Source: Clostridiales bacterium (lineage in GTDB: Bacteria; Bacillota; Clostridia; Mahellales; Mahellaceae). From it: a stretch of 45,121 bases of DNA. Below the pieces are notes generated by a model, which saw only the letters and a program-made list of their open reading frames with translations, made no database searches and had not been told where the DNA came from. The stretch lies in the NCBI GenBank assembly GCA_030156435.1, contig JASGMM010000008.1:1-45121 (forward strand), written 5' to 3'. A program made the translations under genes and the position numbers. Positions 15,682-26,295 of this stretch are shown one piece after another (within the stretch, counting starts at the first letter, position 1; every line of letters begins with the position of its first letter).

Positions 15682-17943
15682 CTATTGCTCGTTTAATTTG
15701 CTTATCAGCGTATTCATCATATCTTCGGTGAACATGCCGCTGGAAAATGCCACCAACGCCCTTAGGGGTGTATATTTCATCATAGCAGTCATCATGTCAT
15801 CGGACGGCTCATTTCCTTCTCCCATAGGTATATTCAACTGCGCAGCAAGTTGTTTTATAACCTCAGCCCCGCGCGGGTCTGCCATTATATCCCCCAATAA
15901 TGAATTTCTATGATAGTATTTCTTTATAGGCACCGTAGAATTTACCTTTACAGTTTCCCTGAGAACTATATCCTTTGAAGATTTACCTATTAATATCTCG
16001 AAATCGCCGCTTTCCACGTGCCAGTCCTTTATGTCGGTATTATAATAGGCAAATGCCCTTTTATCCAGCATAAATTCGACTTCTTTTTCTTCTCCGGGCT
16101 CAAGCTCTACCTTGCAAAAGCCCTTTAGCTCTTTTTTAGGCCTTATAACGCTGCTCTCCACGTCCTGTACATACAGTTGAATTATCTCTTTGCCTGCCAC
16201 CTCCCCGACATTCTTTACCTTCACTTTTACCGTAATCGTCTCGGTATCATTGACCTCTTTTTTATCGACCGACATATCATTATATTCAAAACTTGTATAG
16301 CTCAAACCATATCCGAATGGGAAAAGCGGTTCTATCTGCTTAGCATCATAATACCTGTAACCGACAAACAACCCTTCTCTATACTCTACCCTGTCGCCTT
16401 CTCCCGGGAAATTCAAATATGACGGATTATTACATAACTTTTGCGGGAAGGTTTCGGCCAATTTGCCACACGGATTGGCATAACCGAACAGTATATCCGC
16501 TATAGCCCCTCCAAAGGCCTGCCCACCCAGATAAGCCTCTATTAAGCCCTTTACATTGCTTAACCACGGCATCTCCACAGGTGCACCGTTGCTCAATACA
16601 ACAATGGTATTGGCCTGCACCTCCGATACGATCTCTATAAGTTTATTGTGGTTATCGGGCATACGCATATGCGGCCGGTCGTAGCCCTCCGATTCATAGC
16701 GCTCCGGCAATCCTGCAAATACAATCGCCACATCGGCTCTTGCAGCAGTTTCTTTCGCTTCGTTTAGCAACGCTTCGTCCATTTCATCGCTGTCCAGCTT
16801 ATAGCCGTCAGCATATATCACCGCGGTATCTCCAGCCAGTTGTTTTATTTTTTCATAAGGTATATCGATTTCAGTTGGATTTACATGAGAGCTGCCTCCG
16901 CCCTGATACCTAGGGTTTTTAGCAAATGCGCCTATAACGGCTATGGTCCCTTTTTGTTTTAACGGCAGTATGTCATCCTCGTTCTTTAGTAGGACCATGC
17001 ATTGTTCGGCCACTTTTTTGGCAAGCTCGTGATGCACTTTTTTATCATAAATTGTATTTTCTTTCTTGTTATCAACAGCTTCAAATATCACATTAAGAAG
17101 TCTTTTAACAGCTTTGTCGAGCACTTTCTCCGATATTTTGCCGCTTTTTACTGCTTCTACTATCTTTTTGTCGTTTATACCGTTGCTAGATGGCATCTCG
17201 AGATCTAAGCCCGCTACCAATCCTTTGACCCGTTCATCAACCGCACCCCAGTCAGACACCACAAAGCCGTCAAATCCCCAGTCTTTCCTCAACACCTCTG
17301 TAAGCAAATACTCATTCTGTGAGCAGTATGTACCGTTGACTTTATTATAGGCACACATCACGGTCCATGGCTTAGCTTCTTTGACGGCGGTTTCAAAGCT
17401 GGCAAAGTATATCTCTCTGAGCGTGCGCTCATCTATTATAGCATCGACCGACATTCTCCTGTGTTCCTGATTATTGGCAGCAAAGTGCTTTAGCGAGGTG
17501 CCCACGCCTTTACTCTGCACGCCTTTGATATGGTTGGCCGCCATTTGAGAGGACAGATAAGGGTCTTCCGAAAGGTATTCGAAATTTCTGCCGCATAAGG
17601 GCGAGCGCTTTATATTGGCAGCAGGACCCAGTATTATAGAAACGCCCTCGGCCAGGCATTCTTCGGCTAACGCTTCGCCGACCTTTTTTATGAGCTCTCT
17701 GTCCCATGAACATGCAAGCCCCGCTCCTGATGGGAAACACGTTGCAGGTACGCTTTGATTTATACCTAAATGATCTGATTCTTCAGCCTGTTTTCTAAGA
17801 CCATGCGGCCCATCGGTCATCGTAATAGACGGAATGCCAAGCCTTTCTACAGGCTTAGTATGCCAAAAATCCAATCCCGAGCACAGACTAGCCTTTTCTT
17901 CCAGCGTCATCTGTGACACTATGCCTTCGATATCTCTATCCAC
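15682..17943 (-). CDS. Beta-glucosidase, glycoside hydrolase family 3
   Basis: A 753-residue GH3 enzyme without a signal peptide, so cytoplasmic. It hydrolyses terminal beta-linked glucose or similar sugars. The N-terminal TIM-barrel domain (about 1-250) has [12 protein letters not shown] at 152-163 and the nucleophile Asp231 in VVSDWGA. The alpha/beta C-domain spans about 310-540, and a fibronectin-III-like domain ([19 protein letters not shown]) about 570-650. A helical tail of about 100 residues follows, as in other clostridial enzymes. The start is GTG with AGGAGG 10 bases upstream; no better start is seen. It is divergent from the oxidoreductase genes. Substrate (gluco-, xylo- or other) is not decided by sequence alone. 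Confidence 0.93.
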   Translation of the reverse strand: MDRDIEGIVSQMTLEEKASLCSGLDFWHTKPVERLGIPSITMTDGPHGLRKQAEESDHLGINQSVPATCFPSGAGLACSWDRELIKKVGEALAEECLAEGVSIILGPAANIKRSPLCGRNFEYLSEDPYLSSQMAANHIKGVQSKGVGTSLKHFAANNQEHRRMSVDAIIDERTLREIYFASFETAVKEAKPWTVMCAYNKVNGTYCSQNEYLLTEVLRKDWGFDGFVVSDWGAVDERVKGLVAGLDLEMPSSNGINDKKIVEAVKSGKISEKVLDKAVKRLLNVIFEAVDNKKENTIYDKKVHHELAKKVAEQCMVLLKNEDDILPLKQKGTIAVIGAFAKNPRYQGGGSSHVNPTEIDIPYEKIKQLAGDTAVIYADGYKLDSDEMDEALLNEAKETAARADVAIVFAGLPERYESEGYDRPHMRMPDNHNKLIEIVSEVQANTIVVLSNGAPVEMPWLSNVKGLIEAYLGGQAFGGAIADILFGYANPCGKLAETFPQKLCNNPSYLNFPGEGDRVEYREGLFVGYRYYDAKQIEPLFPFGYGLSYTSFEYNDMSVDKKEVNDTETITVKVKVKNVGEVAGKEIIQLYVQDVESSVIRPKKELKGFCKVELEPGEEKEVEFMLDKRAFAYYNTDIKDWHVESGDFEILIGKSSKDIVLRETVKVNSTVPIKKYYHRNSLLGDIMADPRGAEVIKQLAAQLNIPMGEGNEPSDDMMTAMMKYTPLRALVAFSSGMFTEDMMNTLISKLNEQ

Positions 17944-18032
17944 GATCCCAAAACCTCCTGTTTGTATATGATACCGCTATTATACCTCTTAATGACCGTC
18001 AGCGGCAAGCCAAAAAATAAAAATCCGCCAAG

Positions 18033-18062
18033 TTGCTGCAATATAGTTTGTTTTGTGATAAT
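18033..18062 (+). promoter_or_regulatory. Candidate promoter for the oxidoreductase operon
   Basis: TTGCTG (18033-18038), an 18-base spacer and GATAAT (18057-18062), about 40 bases before the TTG start of the alpha subunit. Confidence 0.45.
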
Positions 18063-18102
18063 ATATATTAAGAAATATTTATTCACCAAAGGAGGTACTC
18101 AA

Positions 18103-19788
18103 TTGGAGCACAATATATTGGTAGGAGGAGCTGCCGGTCAGGGTATGGATACGGTAGCCACCATTTTGGAAAAAACGCTCAAGCGCAGCGGGTTTTATGT
18201 ATTCTCTAACAAAGACTATATGTCCCGTGTAAGAGGAGGGCATAATTTCACCCAAATACGCTTCAGCACGACACCCATCTATTCCCATTCCAGCAAGCTG
18301 GATGTCATAATAGCGTTGGATTCGCAAACCATACAACTGCATGAAAATCGGTTGGTAAGCGGTGGTAAGATTATATGCGATGAAAAAGTAAGCCCGTCAA
18401 CCGATAATATCATTGCTTTGCCATTGGCCAAAATAGCCGCTGATATAGGTAATCCTCGCGTTATAAATACCGTTGCAACCGGCGCATTATTAAAGCTTTT
18501 CGGTATACCGATGCTTCAAGCCGAAAGGTTGCTGAGCAGCGAATTCTCCGGCGCTGTACTTGATGCAAATATACAAGCGCTTCATAAAGGCTATGATACC
18601 GTAAATACAATATACGAACTGGATTCCCCAGGCAATGACGATAATATATTCATAAACGGTAATCAAGCTATCGCCCTGGGCGCCATAGCAGCCGGTTGCC
18701 GTTATTACTGCGGTTATCCCATGACGCCGTCCACCAGTTTAATGACATACATGGCTCAAAAATCAAACCAGATGGGCATAGTGGTGGAACAGGTAGAAGA
18801 CGAAATAGCTGCTATAAATATGGCGCTTGGTGCATCTTACGCCGGCGTAAGGGCTATGACTGGTTCATCAGGTGGCGGCTTTGCCCTCATGGTAGAAGGC
18901 GTCAGTCTCGCCGGTATAACCGAAACACCCATAGTAATAGCAGAGATCCAGCGCCCTGGGCCTGCCACCGGCTTTCCAACCCGTACCGAGCAGTCTGATC
19001 TGCGCTTTATAATACATGCCGGTCACGGCGAATTTCCCAAAATGGTCATAGCTGTGCGCAACCCCGAAGACGCATTTTACCAAACCGCAAGAGCTTTCAA
19101 CATAGCTGAAAAATATCAAATCCCAGTTATATTGGTAAGCGATCAGTATCTGGCCGACTATGCCCAAACGATAAAGCCATTTGACTTCTCGCGCATTTCT
19201 ATAGATAGATATCTGGATGATGGCGGTTCTATAGTCGAAAAGGAAAAATACAAAAGGTATAAGTTAACGGATAGCGGCATATCACCCCGCCTCATACCCG
19301 GTAGCGTAAAAGGCCAGGTAATATACGTCGACAGCGACGAACACGACGAATATGGCCATATAACCGAATCGGCCGAGATAAGGGCAAATATGGTGAATAA
19401 ACGCCTTAAAAAGGAAGAGCTGCTGCGTCAAGAACTGATAGAACCTGAGCTTTTAGGTAAGGATAATCCTGAAATATTGATAGTAAGCTGGGGATCGCTA
19501 CATGGCCCGTTAAAGGAAACCATAGGCAAGCTTGTAAATGAAGGCATATCCATAGGTGCTCTGGTATTCGGCGACATATGGCCTTTTCCGACAAAGCGCT
19601 TGACAGCCTTGGCTTCCAAAGCAAAGCTCATAGTCGACCTAGAGCAAAACGCAACCGCTCAGTTGGATGGCTTAATAAGGCAGGAGGCCCTTATAAGCTG
19701 CGATAAGAAACTGCTTAAATACGATGGCCGTATATGGAGCCCTGAAGAAATATACGATAGATTGAAAGGAGATGTCCTCAATGTTTGA
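18103..19788 (+). CDS. korA: 2-oxoacid:ferredoxin oxidoreductase, fused gamma-alpha subunit
   Basis: A 561-residue subunit. Residues about 1-180 are the gamma domain (GGAAGQGMDTVATIL; SRVRGGHN). The rest is the alpha pyrimidine-binding part (CGYPMTPSTSLMTYMA; EDEIAAINMALGASYAG; TGSSGGGFALM) and the transketolase-C-like end. With the beta subunit it oxidatively decarboxylates a 2-oxoacid to acyl-CoA and reduces ferredoxin. Gamma-alpha fusion is the KorA/OorA-type layout, so 2-oxoglutarate or a branched-chain 2-oxoacid are the likely substrates. The start is TTG, 7 bases after AAAGGAGG; longer frames have no RBS. It overlaps the beta gene by 8 bases. No polyferredoxin (delta) subunit is adjacent. 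Confidence 0.88.
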   Translation: MEHNILVGGAAGQGMDTVATILEKTLKRSGFYVFSNKDYMSRVRGGHNFTQIRFSTTPIYSHSSKLDVIIALDSQTIQLHENRLVSGGKIICDEKVSPSTDNIIALPLAKIAADIGNPRVINTVATGALLKLFGIPMLQAERLLSSEFSGAVLDANIQALHKGYDTVNTIYELDSPGNDDNIFINGNQAIALGAIAAGCRYYCGYPMTPSTSLMTYMAQKSNQMGIVVEQVEDEIAAINMALGASYAGVRAMTGSSGGGFALMVEGVSLAGITETPIVIAEIQRPGPATGFPTRTEQSDLRFIIHAGHGEFPKMVIAVRNPEDAFYQTARAFNIAEKYQIPVILVSDQYLADYAQTIKPFDFSRISIDRYLDDGGSIVEKEKYKRYKLTDSGISPRLIPGSVKGQVIYVDSDEHDEYGHITESAEIRANMVNKRLKKEELLRQELIEPELLGKDNPEILIVSWGSLHGPLKETIGKLVNEGISIGALVFGDIWPFPTKRLTALASKAKLIVDLEQNATAQLDGLIRQEALISCDKKLLKYDGRIWSPEEIYDRLKGDVLNV

Positions 19789-20620
19789 AACATATGAAAC
19801 GGCGTGGTGCCCCGGCTGCGGTAATTTTGCCATATTGGCAGCGCTTAAGGACGCTTTGACCCAGTTAAACCTCGACCCGTCGGAGGTAGTAATATCATCC
19901 GGCATAGGACAAGCTGCCAAAACGCCGCATTATATAAACGTAAATACATTCAACGGACTGCATGGTCGAGCTGTACCTCCGGCAACAGCTATAAAACTGT
20001 CTAATAAAAACCTGACCGTGATAGCCGAAAGCGGCGATGGGGATACCTATGGCGAAGGCGGAAACCATTTTATACATGGCATACGCCGCAATGTCAATAT
20101 AGCGCACTTCATACACGATAACCAAATTTACGGTTTAACCAAGGGCCAGGCATCGCCGACCACCGAAAAAGGCCAGAGGACTTCGCTCCAGTTCAACGGC
20201 GTGATAGCCGAACCGGTACGTCCGCTCTTTCTCGCGCTTACTATGGGCGCCGGCTTTGTAGCCAGGGGCTTTGCAGGCGACCGTGAGCAGCTCACCGAGC
20301 TTATGAAGGCCGCTATAAATTATAATGGTTATGCCATGATCGATATACTGCAACCCTGCGTGTCATTTAATAAAGTAAATACATTCCAGTGGTACAAGGA
20401 GCGCGTATATCGCCTCCCCGATGATTATGACGCCACCGATTTTAGCAACGCGCTTAAAACCGCTATGGAATGGGGCGATAGAATTCCGACTGGCATAATT
20501 TACAATGTGCCCAGGGATACTTATATAGAGCAGGTAGATTTCTTAAAAGACGGCCCCGCCTTGGTAGACCGCACCTTGGACCCAATGGACGCTAAACAGC
20601 TCCTGGAAGATTTCGTATAG
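19781..20620 (+). CDS. korB: 2-oxoacid:ferredoxin oxidoreductase, beta subunit
   Basis: A 279-residue TPP-binding subunit. Cysteines of a CPGCG motif (Cys10, Cys13) begin the Fe-S binding region, and the thiamine diphosphate motif is GDGDTYGEGGNH at 85-96 with HDNQIYGLTKGQ after it. It contacts the alpha-gamma subunit to form the active enzyme. I start at the ATG overlapping the alpha stop (ATGTTTGA), where AAAGGAG has about 10 bases of spacing; an ATG three codons earlier abuts that RBS. GLTKGQASPTT is typical of Kor/Por beta chains. The substrate is not certain. Confidence 0.9.
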   Translation: MFETYETAWCPGCGNFAILAALKDALTQLNLDPSEVVISSGIGQAAKTPHYINVNTFNGLHGRAVPPATAIKLSNKNLTVIAESGDGDTYGEGGNHFIHGIRRNVNIAHFIHDNQIYGLTKGQASPTTEKGQRTSLQFNGVIAEPVRPLFLALTMGAGFVARGFAGDREQLTELMKAAINYNGYAMIDILQPCVSFNKVNTFQWYKERVYRLPDDYDATDFSNALKTAMEWGDRIPTGIIYNVPRDTYIEQVDFLKDGPALVDRTLDPMDAKQLLEDFV

Positions 20621-20624
20621 AGTA

Positions 20625-20663
20625 TATAGGGTGGAGACAGCTTTCGTTTGTTTCCACCCTATA
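20625..20663. terminator. Bidirectional terminator between korB and GH92
   Basis: TATAGGGTGGA (20625-20635) pairs with TCCACCCTATA (20653-20663), separated by a purine/pyrimidine-rich loop. It lies 5 bases after the korB stop and just before the stop of the convergent GH92 gene. Confidence 0.75.
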
Positions 20664-20666
20664 ATT

Positions 20667-22790
20667 TCATTCAGCCGAAATTCCCCATGCCTTATTCGGA
20701 CGCTCGCTCATATACAGCACCAATGTGCCGCCGGCAACGATATCTTTATGTGCAAACCACGGCGTATTTAACGGATGGCCATTCAATTCGGCGGATTGAA
20801 TATACTTGTTCTTGTTAGACGCATTCACAGCTTTTATGGTAAAGACTTTATCCCCGTCCACACGTATCTTTATCTCCTCAAATATAGGACTTCCTATGTC
20901 ATAAACCGGTTTGCCCGGACATACTGGATAAAATCCCATAGCAGAAAATACATACCAAGAGGACATTGCCCCACCGTCCTCATCGCCGCATATGCCCAAC
21001 GGCCCATCACCGTACCATACGTCCATTATCTGTCGGACAATACGCTGTGTCTTCCAGGGTTGGGCGACGTAGTTATACAAATAAGGTATATGGAAGGAAG
21101 GCTCATTCCCCTGAGGATATTGCCCTATCAAACCTGTAGAATCAGGAAATTGGGCTAAAAACCAGTACTTTGATCCATTGTATTGCTCATTGAACAGCGA
21201 ATCCAATCTCTCTGAAAATTTTTCTTTGCCGCCCATAAGGTCTATCAAACCTTCTATATCATGCTGCACGTGAAAGGTATACACCCATGAATTGCACTCA
21301 GTCGTATAATCTCTACCGCCAAGTCCTCCGCCGAATTTTGGATCGAAATCCTCTACCCATCGACCATCGGCATCCTTAGGCGCCATGAATCCGATCCGCT
21401 CATCATACAAATTCCTGTAATTTAGACTGGATTTTGAGAAATATTCATAGTCTTGCTCTTTGCCTAATATTCTAGCCATCTGAGCTATGCACCAGTCATC
21501 ATAAGAATGCTCTAAAGTAACGGATACTGCTTGACGTCTTTCAAACGGATGTACTTCCTTAACCGTTTCCTGCTCGCCTTTACGGAGTGCGGGGAAAAAT
21601 CCCTTTTCCATATATATTTTATCCAGCTCGGTAAGCGGCCCTTTTTCCCAAGGCAGTTTTGTGCATTCCAAAGCATTCTTTCTCATCGCCTCATAGGCCT
21701 TTTCTACGTCGAAATCATCGTAGCCTTTTATGTACGTATCAATTATAAAAGCGGCCCCATGGTTGCCGATCATGGCGTGATGATCCTCGTCCAGATGAGG
21801 AAAGGTCGGGAGATATCCCGTATTATCGTATATGTGCAAGTAGGATCGTATCATGTCTGTCTGCCTTTTTGAATCTATTATAAGCTGCAGTGGGTGCATA
21901 CACCGATACGTATCCCATAAACCATCATTCACATAAAAATCATGACCTTCACTGTTATGAACCTTTTTATCATAATTGCTATAATATCTGCCATATTCCG
22001 CTACATTTACCATACGCGTCATGGCTCTATAAAGCGAGGTATAAAATATGACCAGCTGCTTTTGAGTGCCACCCTTTACCTCTATAGAGCTCAACGCTTT
22101 ATTCCATGCTTCTTTAGCGCTATTCTTTACATGCTCAAAATTCCAGTCCTGTATTTCATTCATCAGATTTTGACACGCCTGGTCAACATCTATATACGAT
22201 AGACCTATTTTAAGCTCAATGCACTCATTATCTTCCGTTTTATAATCGACAACAAGATCAGCATCATTTCCGTCAGGATTCGGAAGGAATGATTTATTTG
22301 TAAATGCTCTTGAAAACTCCATACATACATAATGCTTTACGCCTTTAAGTTCTCGGTATCCTTTGATTATTTTGGAATTCGTGACTTCAAGGCTGCCAGC
22401 TATCAGCCCTTTTATGAGTATACGAGAATTCGAAGAACGCGGAAAAGTAAAACGATAATATATAGCGTGAGCAGTAACGCTGTATTCGGTTATGATGCCG
22501 TAGTCTTCAAGCAGTACAGAATAATAATACGGCGTCGCTGTCTCGAAATCGTGATCAAATGATGAGGCTATTTGTTCATATTCTCTATCTCCAGAGAAAG
22601 GCATGATAATAATCGCTCCTGCAGGAAAACCGAATATTCTATCGGCCAGATATCTGTCAGTCACTCCTGGGGTAAAAATAGGCGATACCTGAGCCATGCT
22701 ATGAGGAAGCATAACTGTAGGAGATGTAGCTGTAAGCAAATGCCCGATAGAACCTATATATGGATTTACATAATTTACATAGTCCGTCAT
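20667..22790 (-). CDS. Alpha-mannosidase-like glycosidase, family GH92
   Basis: A 707-residue GH92 protein. GH92 enzymes are Ca2+-dependent exo-alpha-mannosidases acting with inversion. N-terminal beta-sandwich begins VNPYIGSIGHL. The alpha/alpha-barrel has NDGLWDTYRCMHPL, the catalytic-region GNEPSFHIPYLYNY followed by QPWKTQ, and GDEDGGAMSSWYVFSAMGFY. All family signatures are intact. There is no signal peptide, so it acts in the cytoplasm on imported oligosaccharides, unlike many secreted Bacteroides members. The start chosen is the ATG after GAGGAG; a TTG five codons earlier overlaps that RBS. Linkage preference cannot be read from the sequence. It lies next to a GH116 gene on the same strand. 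Confidence 0.92.
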   Translation of the reverse strand: MTDYVNYVNPYIGSIGHLLTATSPTVMLPHSMAQVSPIFTPGVTDRYLADRIFGFPAGAIIIMPFSGDREYEQIASSFDHDFETATPYYYSVLLEDYGIITEYSVTAHAIYYRFTFPRSSNSRILIKGLIAGSLEVTNSKIIKGYRELKGVKHYVCMEFSRAFTNKSFLPNPDGNDADLVVDYKTEDNECIELKIGLSYIDVDQACQNLMNEIQDWNFEHVKNSAKEAWNKALSSIEVKGGTQKQLVIFYTSLYRAMTRMVNVAEYGRYYSNYDKKVHNSEGHDFYVNDGLWDTYRCMHPLQLIIDSKRQTDMIRSYLHIYDNTGYLPTFPHLDEDHHAMIGNHGAAFIIDTYIKGYDDFDVEKAYEAMRKNALECTKLPWEKGPLTELDKIYMEKGFFPALRKGEQETVKEVHPFERRQAVSVTLEHSYDDWCIAQMARILGKEQDYEYFSKSSLNYRNLYDERIGFMAPKDADGRWVEDFDPKFGGGLGGRDYTTECNSWVYTFHVQHDIEGLIDLMGGKEKFSERLDSLFNEQYNGSKYWFLAQFPDSTGLIGQYPQGNEPSFHIPYLYNYVAQPWKTQRIVRQIMDVWYGDGPLGICGDEDGGAMSSWYVFSAMGFYPVCPGKPVYDIGSPIFEEIKIRVDGDKVFTIKAVNASNKNKYIQSAELNGHPLNTPWFAHKDIVAGGTLVLYMSERPNKAWGISAE

Positions 22791-22927
22791 GAAACCTCTC
22801 CTCAATTAATATATTTTTGCGTTTTTATATATAATAATATGAACATGTTATCATAAATGAAACAAGAATTAAAACAAGGCTACAATTCTATCTGCTTATA
22901 TTTCAAAATGAGCTTTTGATAAGGACT

Positions 22928-23140
22928 TCACGATCGTAACTTTATAGTCAACGATGAATTTGCTTCAATTTTCACAGTACTGTCAAATGCAATATCGTCT
23001 TCACTCCTGTGATAATTTGCTTCCTTATTCACATCATAAGCAATCGAGTCGATATGCCGGTTTCTTATAAAAGGCAAGCGCAATGTAGCTATATCCAAAT
23101 ATCCATACAAAACCTTTAACTCAACCCTCGGTTCTCTCAA
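22928..23140 (-). pseudogene. Out-of-frame C-terminal piece of the GH116 gene
   Basis: This 70-codon frame overlaps the GH116 stop. Its sequence ([20 protein letters not shown]) looks like the small beta-strand C-terminal extension that follows GWGTF in other GH116 proteins. It has no RBS and its apparent TTG start lies inside the GH116 coding region. If the T4 run at 23139-23142 were T3, the upstream gene would read through as [17 protein letters not shown] and end here. I therefore treat it as the displaced end of that gene, not a separate one. Confidence 0.65.
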
Positions 23141-25565
23141 AAGTTCCCCATCCAGATTCCAAGGACCAGAACACCCGAAATGGTATATCGTCTATAACCG
23201 GGTTAAATCCTATAAGGCGCTTAGTCATATCGAAGACAAATCCCGAATAGCTCAAGAGCAATGCATAGCTTGCCATGGACCTAGCATAATTGCTTCCACA
23301 TTCAAATTCGTTCCACGGATTTCGTTTCCTGCCATCATATCTTTCACGAATAGCCCTTACCACTTTTTCCCCTTCTTTTATAAATCCCTCCTGAATGAGA
23401 TGCTCCGCCGCTTGGTATTCGAAACCATTCATCGTTTCCTGAGCATATGGCACCGATATAGCGGGTTTCTCCCGTCCTGTAGGATATGAGCATATTATCA
23501 TGCCGCTTTCATCGTTTAGTGAGAAAACCCTGCATGGATTGAAAACTTCTCTCATCTTTTTGAAGTTATTTTTATAAATAGCATATATAGCCCTTCGAGT
23601 ATTAGCTGGATCAAATATTTCTCCCAGCCCTACTAAATTGGCATGCCATTGTGCCAGTACCTGGTCAACAATACAGCCCTCTCCCACTTGATACTTGATC
23701 TGTCCTCTTTCCTCGTCCCAGTACGCTTTAATTGTTGAATTCCCTATTAGAGTACCAGTTCTGTCAGTATCGAAGCTTTCCAGAATCGATTTATCTCGGA
23801 GATCAATCAGATGATAATAGTATTCCCCGTTAAACAAATTGGAGTCTACCCATGCCTTACCACTGCGGAATATATCTGTATATCTCTGTGCAGCTTGTTC
23901 ATCACCCAGGTAACTTGCCATCTCTGCTCCTGCTTTCAAGGCGGCAAGATAAAAACCCGTGAGCCACGAATTGGGTCCGAAAAGCTCCATATCCAACGTA
24001 TGATGCTGCCGTCCTGTCAATATTCCCCTCTGCTCTGGATCCCAGCGATCTTCATTTGTATCAGCCCATGCATATTCGATAGATTTTTTTACTCGCGGCC
24101 ATAGCAATCTCAACCATTCATCATCGCCTGAAATCTTCCATTCTCTGTATGTCTTTATCACTCCTCCGAACTGGCCATCAGCACATGGCCTGAAAGACGA
24201 ACGCGGGCTTCCGAGCGGGAGTTGAAGCCTGAAAGACATGCCCCCATCTTCTCGCATATTATATTTATAGTCCAGCTCACGCATAGAACGTTCTAATTTA
24301 GGAAATAAAAACGGCAGTGCATATGCATAATTCCACACATGCGTACATGACCCCTCACAGCAACCGCTATCACAATGGCATCCTTCAAATCCATAAAATG
24401 ATCCGTATTCTAGGCGCAAACATGTGGGGGTTTTAAGTATCGATATGTTTGCCGATATAGCATCTATAACGGCTGATGGAAGAGTAGATGAAAATAATGC
24501 ATTTTTAAAGCAAAGAGTTTGCTCATACAATCGATCCCAATTTTTAAGGCAGTATTGTGCACAGGCGAATGAGTCTTCAAACAAGCCCGTATAATAGTTC
24601 TTCCATTGACCCTTTTGCGATGTTTCACACCCACAGCAGTTTCCTTCGCTGTTTTGGGACCAGTAGTTGGCACAGTTGGGATAATACCATGTTAAAACAA
24701 ACCTCACACTTTTAGTTTGCCCCGCATCTAATGAAAAATGCGTCGCTAAAGTGCTCATATCCACCGCATTGCCCGAGCCTGTTCCGTTGCTGTATCCTTT
24801 ATCTTTATAGGTCCTATTGACGAATCTACCAGGCCTATTCAAATCTCTCCAATATATTTCCAGATCATCGAACCAGCTTCCCCTATACCAATATTCCTGA
24901 TAGCTTACATCATCCATATCAGTAGCAACAGTGAGATCTCCGTAGAGTACATCATCCGGAGTAAGACCTATACAAGCCATCTTGATCCCTTGGACCGGTC
25001 CTTTTTTGGCATACTCATTATATCCACTGCTCATGTTTCCCATGCAGGAAACAACAGTATAATGCAGGGTTTCGTTTGTAGTATTGGTTATAGATATCTC
25101 AAAGAATGCTACCGGCAAACTTGAATCTTTATCATTAAGCGGGATAAATGGGTTAAATGCCGTCATCTTCACATTGCCCGGAAATGTTTTGTCTATAAAG
25201 GACAGCTCTGCAATCGGGAACTCCCCTTTAAATCCTACACCCTTAAAATGCGGCACACCTGACAAATAGGCTCTTGGAGGCCCAAAACCGAAGCTGTTAA
25301 AATGAGAAGCGGCATAATTGCCTGAATAAGGCGGGTATAGATCACCATTCAATATTCGGGCATCTATCACTTCATCGTCTTTTTCCACTTTTACAGCAAA
25401 ATGAGAATACCCGTTATAGCTGCCTTTGTTTGGCCTATTTTGAATCTCCCAATCTATCAGTCGACCGTTTCCAGCCAAGCCTATACACCCTGTACCTATT
25501 CCTCCCAGCGGAAATGATATTTCTTTCAGCCTTTCTTTTTCATAAATAAAATACGAATTATCCAT
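23121..25565 (-). CDS. GH116 glycosidase (DUF608/GBA2-like), C-terminus frameshifted
   Basis: A protein of 814 residues as read. The N-terminal GBA2-type beta domain begins [17 protein letters not shown] (about 16-32). The DUF608 catalytic barrel has [16 protein letters not shown] (407-422), [14 protein letters not shown] (526-539) and VDQVLAQW, where Asp634 matches the family acid/base position. Members are beta-glucosidases, beta-xylosidases or glucosylceramidases. No signal peptide. A cysteine-dense patch ([12 protein letters not shown], about 396-407) precedes the catalytic motif. GAGGT lies 8 bases before the ATG. The reading frame ends just after GWGTF; about 65 C-terminal residues continue in another frame. 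Substrate unknown; it neighbours GH92. Confidence 0.85.
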   Translation of the reverse strand: MDNSYFIYEKERLKEISFPLGGIGTGCIGLAGNGRLIDWEIQNRPNKGSYNGYSHFAVKVEKDDEVIDARILNGDLYPPYSGNYAASHFNSFGFGPPRAYLSGVPHFKGVGFKGEFPIAELSFIDKTFPGNVKMTAFNPFIPLNDKDSSLPVAFFEISITNTTNETLHYTVVSCMGNMSSGYNEYAKKGPVQGIKMACIGLTPDDVLYGDLTVATDMDDVSYQEYWYRGSWFDDLEIYWRDLNRPGRFVNRTYKDKGYSNGTGSGNAVDMSTLATHFSLDAGQTKSVRFVLTWYYPNCANYWSQNSEGNCCGCETSQKGQWKNYYTGLFEDSFACAQYCLKNWDRLYEQTLCFKNALFSSTLPSAVIDAISANISILKTPTCLRLEYGSFYGFEGCHCDSGCCEGSCTHVWNYAYALPFLFPKLERSMRELDYKYNMREDGGMSFRLQLPLGSPRSSFRPCADGQFGGVIKTYREWKISGDDEWLRLLWPRVKKSIEYAWADTNEDRWDPEQRGILTGRQHHTLDMELFGPNSWLTGFYLAALKAGAEMASYLGDEQAAQRYTDIFRSGKAWVDSNLFNGEYYYHLIDLRDKSILESFDTDRTGTLIGNSTIKAYWDEERGQIKYQVGEGCIVDQVLAQWHANLVGLGEIFDPANTRRAIYAIYKNNFKKMREVFNPCRVFSLNDESGMIICSYPTGREKPAISVPYAQETMNGFEYQAAEHLIQEGFIKEGEKVVRAIRERYDGRKRNPWNEFECGSNYARSMASYALLLSYSGFVFDMTKRLIGFNPVIDDIPFRVFWSLESGWGTFERTEG

Positions 25566-25637
25566 AAATTAGACCTCATTTCATTATTAGGGCGCATGCC
25601 GTGGGCTATATAGAATAATCTTAGGATATATGCAAAC

Positions 25638-25672
25638 GCTGCAGGACAGGCTATAAATTCCTCTCCTGCAGC
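25638..25672 (-). terminator. Possible terminator of the V-ATPase operon
   Basis: GCTGCAGGA (25638-25646) and TCCTGCAGC (25664-25672) are perfect inverted arms. The right arm lies in the last codons of ntpD. The T content after the stem on the minus strand is modest (GTTTGCATAT), so the call is tentative. Confidence 0.45.
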
Positions 25673-26292
25673 ATCTCTTTTACCTTCATGAGCCTAGTCA
25701 AGGTGCTGCGCTCATTTTCATCGAGTTTCATTGTTATATAGCGTATGGTTTCTTCAAGCTGCGGTATCATTATATACTCCAGCGCATTGACGCGTCGTCT
25801 GGTACGCTCTATCTCATCGGCCAGCCTCTGGCACGTCTTCTCCACCTGAGCCAGCTCCAGCATATCTGGCAATATCTCGTGCAGCCTGGCTATAGCGCTG
25901 TCCAATTCTCCGGACGTATTCGCAAATCCGTATGGGTACATCGATACATCGGCTGAGCCATCCTCTTTATATTGTATAGAAGGGACTTCAACGCTCATAA
26001 GATTGACCATCTCGATATTTATATCCATGCGGCGCGTTGGGTACATCACGGCTTCCTCCAACATCTCCTTAGACATAACGGCGCGCGCCAGCAGAACGCT
26101 ATGCAACGCTTCGGTCAATTCCACCTCGACCTTCTCACGCAATTCCTTGTTCTTCTTTATAAGATCCATGAACCGCCGCATAAGCTCATCGCGCTTATCT
26201 TTCATGAGGTCGTGCCCGCGTACAGCGGTGGCAAGCTGACCTTTGAGGCGCGTAAGCTCCATGCGCGTTGGGTTGACGTTCATCTGTGCCAA
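25651..26292 (-). CDS. ntpD: V-type ATPase subunit D (central stalk)
   Basis: A 213-residue subunit D, the coiled-coil rotor shaft inside the A3B3 head. The diagnostic start NVNPTRMELTRLKGQL and the C-terminal coiled coil (RRRVNALEYIMIPQLEETI) are intact. I use TTG at 26292, directly after the ntpB stop with GGGGGTG upstream, because homologues begin with a few residues before NVNPTR. Last gene of the nine-gene operon. A hairpin overlaps its end. Confidence 0.95.
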   Translation of the reverse strand: MAQMNVNPTRMELTRLKGQLATAVRGHDLMKDKRDELMRRFMDLIKKNKELREKVEVELTEALHSVLLARAVMSKEMLEEAVMYPTRRMDINIEMVNLMSVEVPSIQYKEDGSADVSMYPYGFANTSGELDSAIARLHEILPDMLELAQVEKTCQRLADEIERTRRRVNALEYIMIPQLEETIRYITMKLDENERSTLTRLMKVKEMLQERNL

Positions 26293-26295
26293 CGG

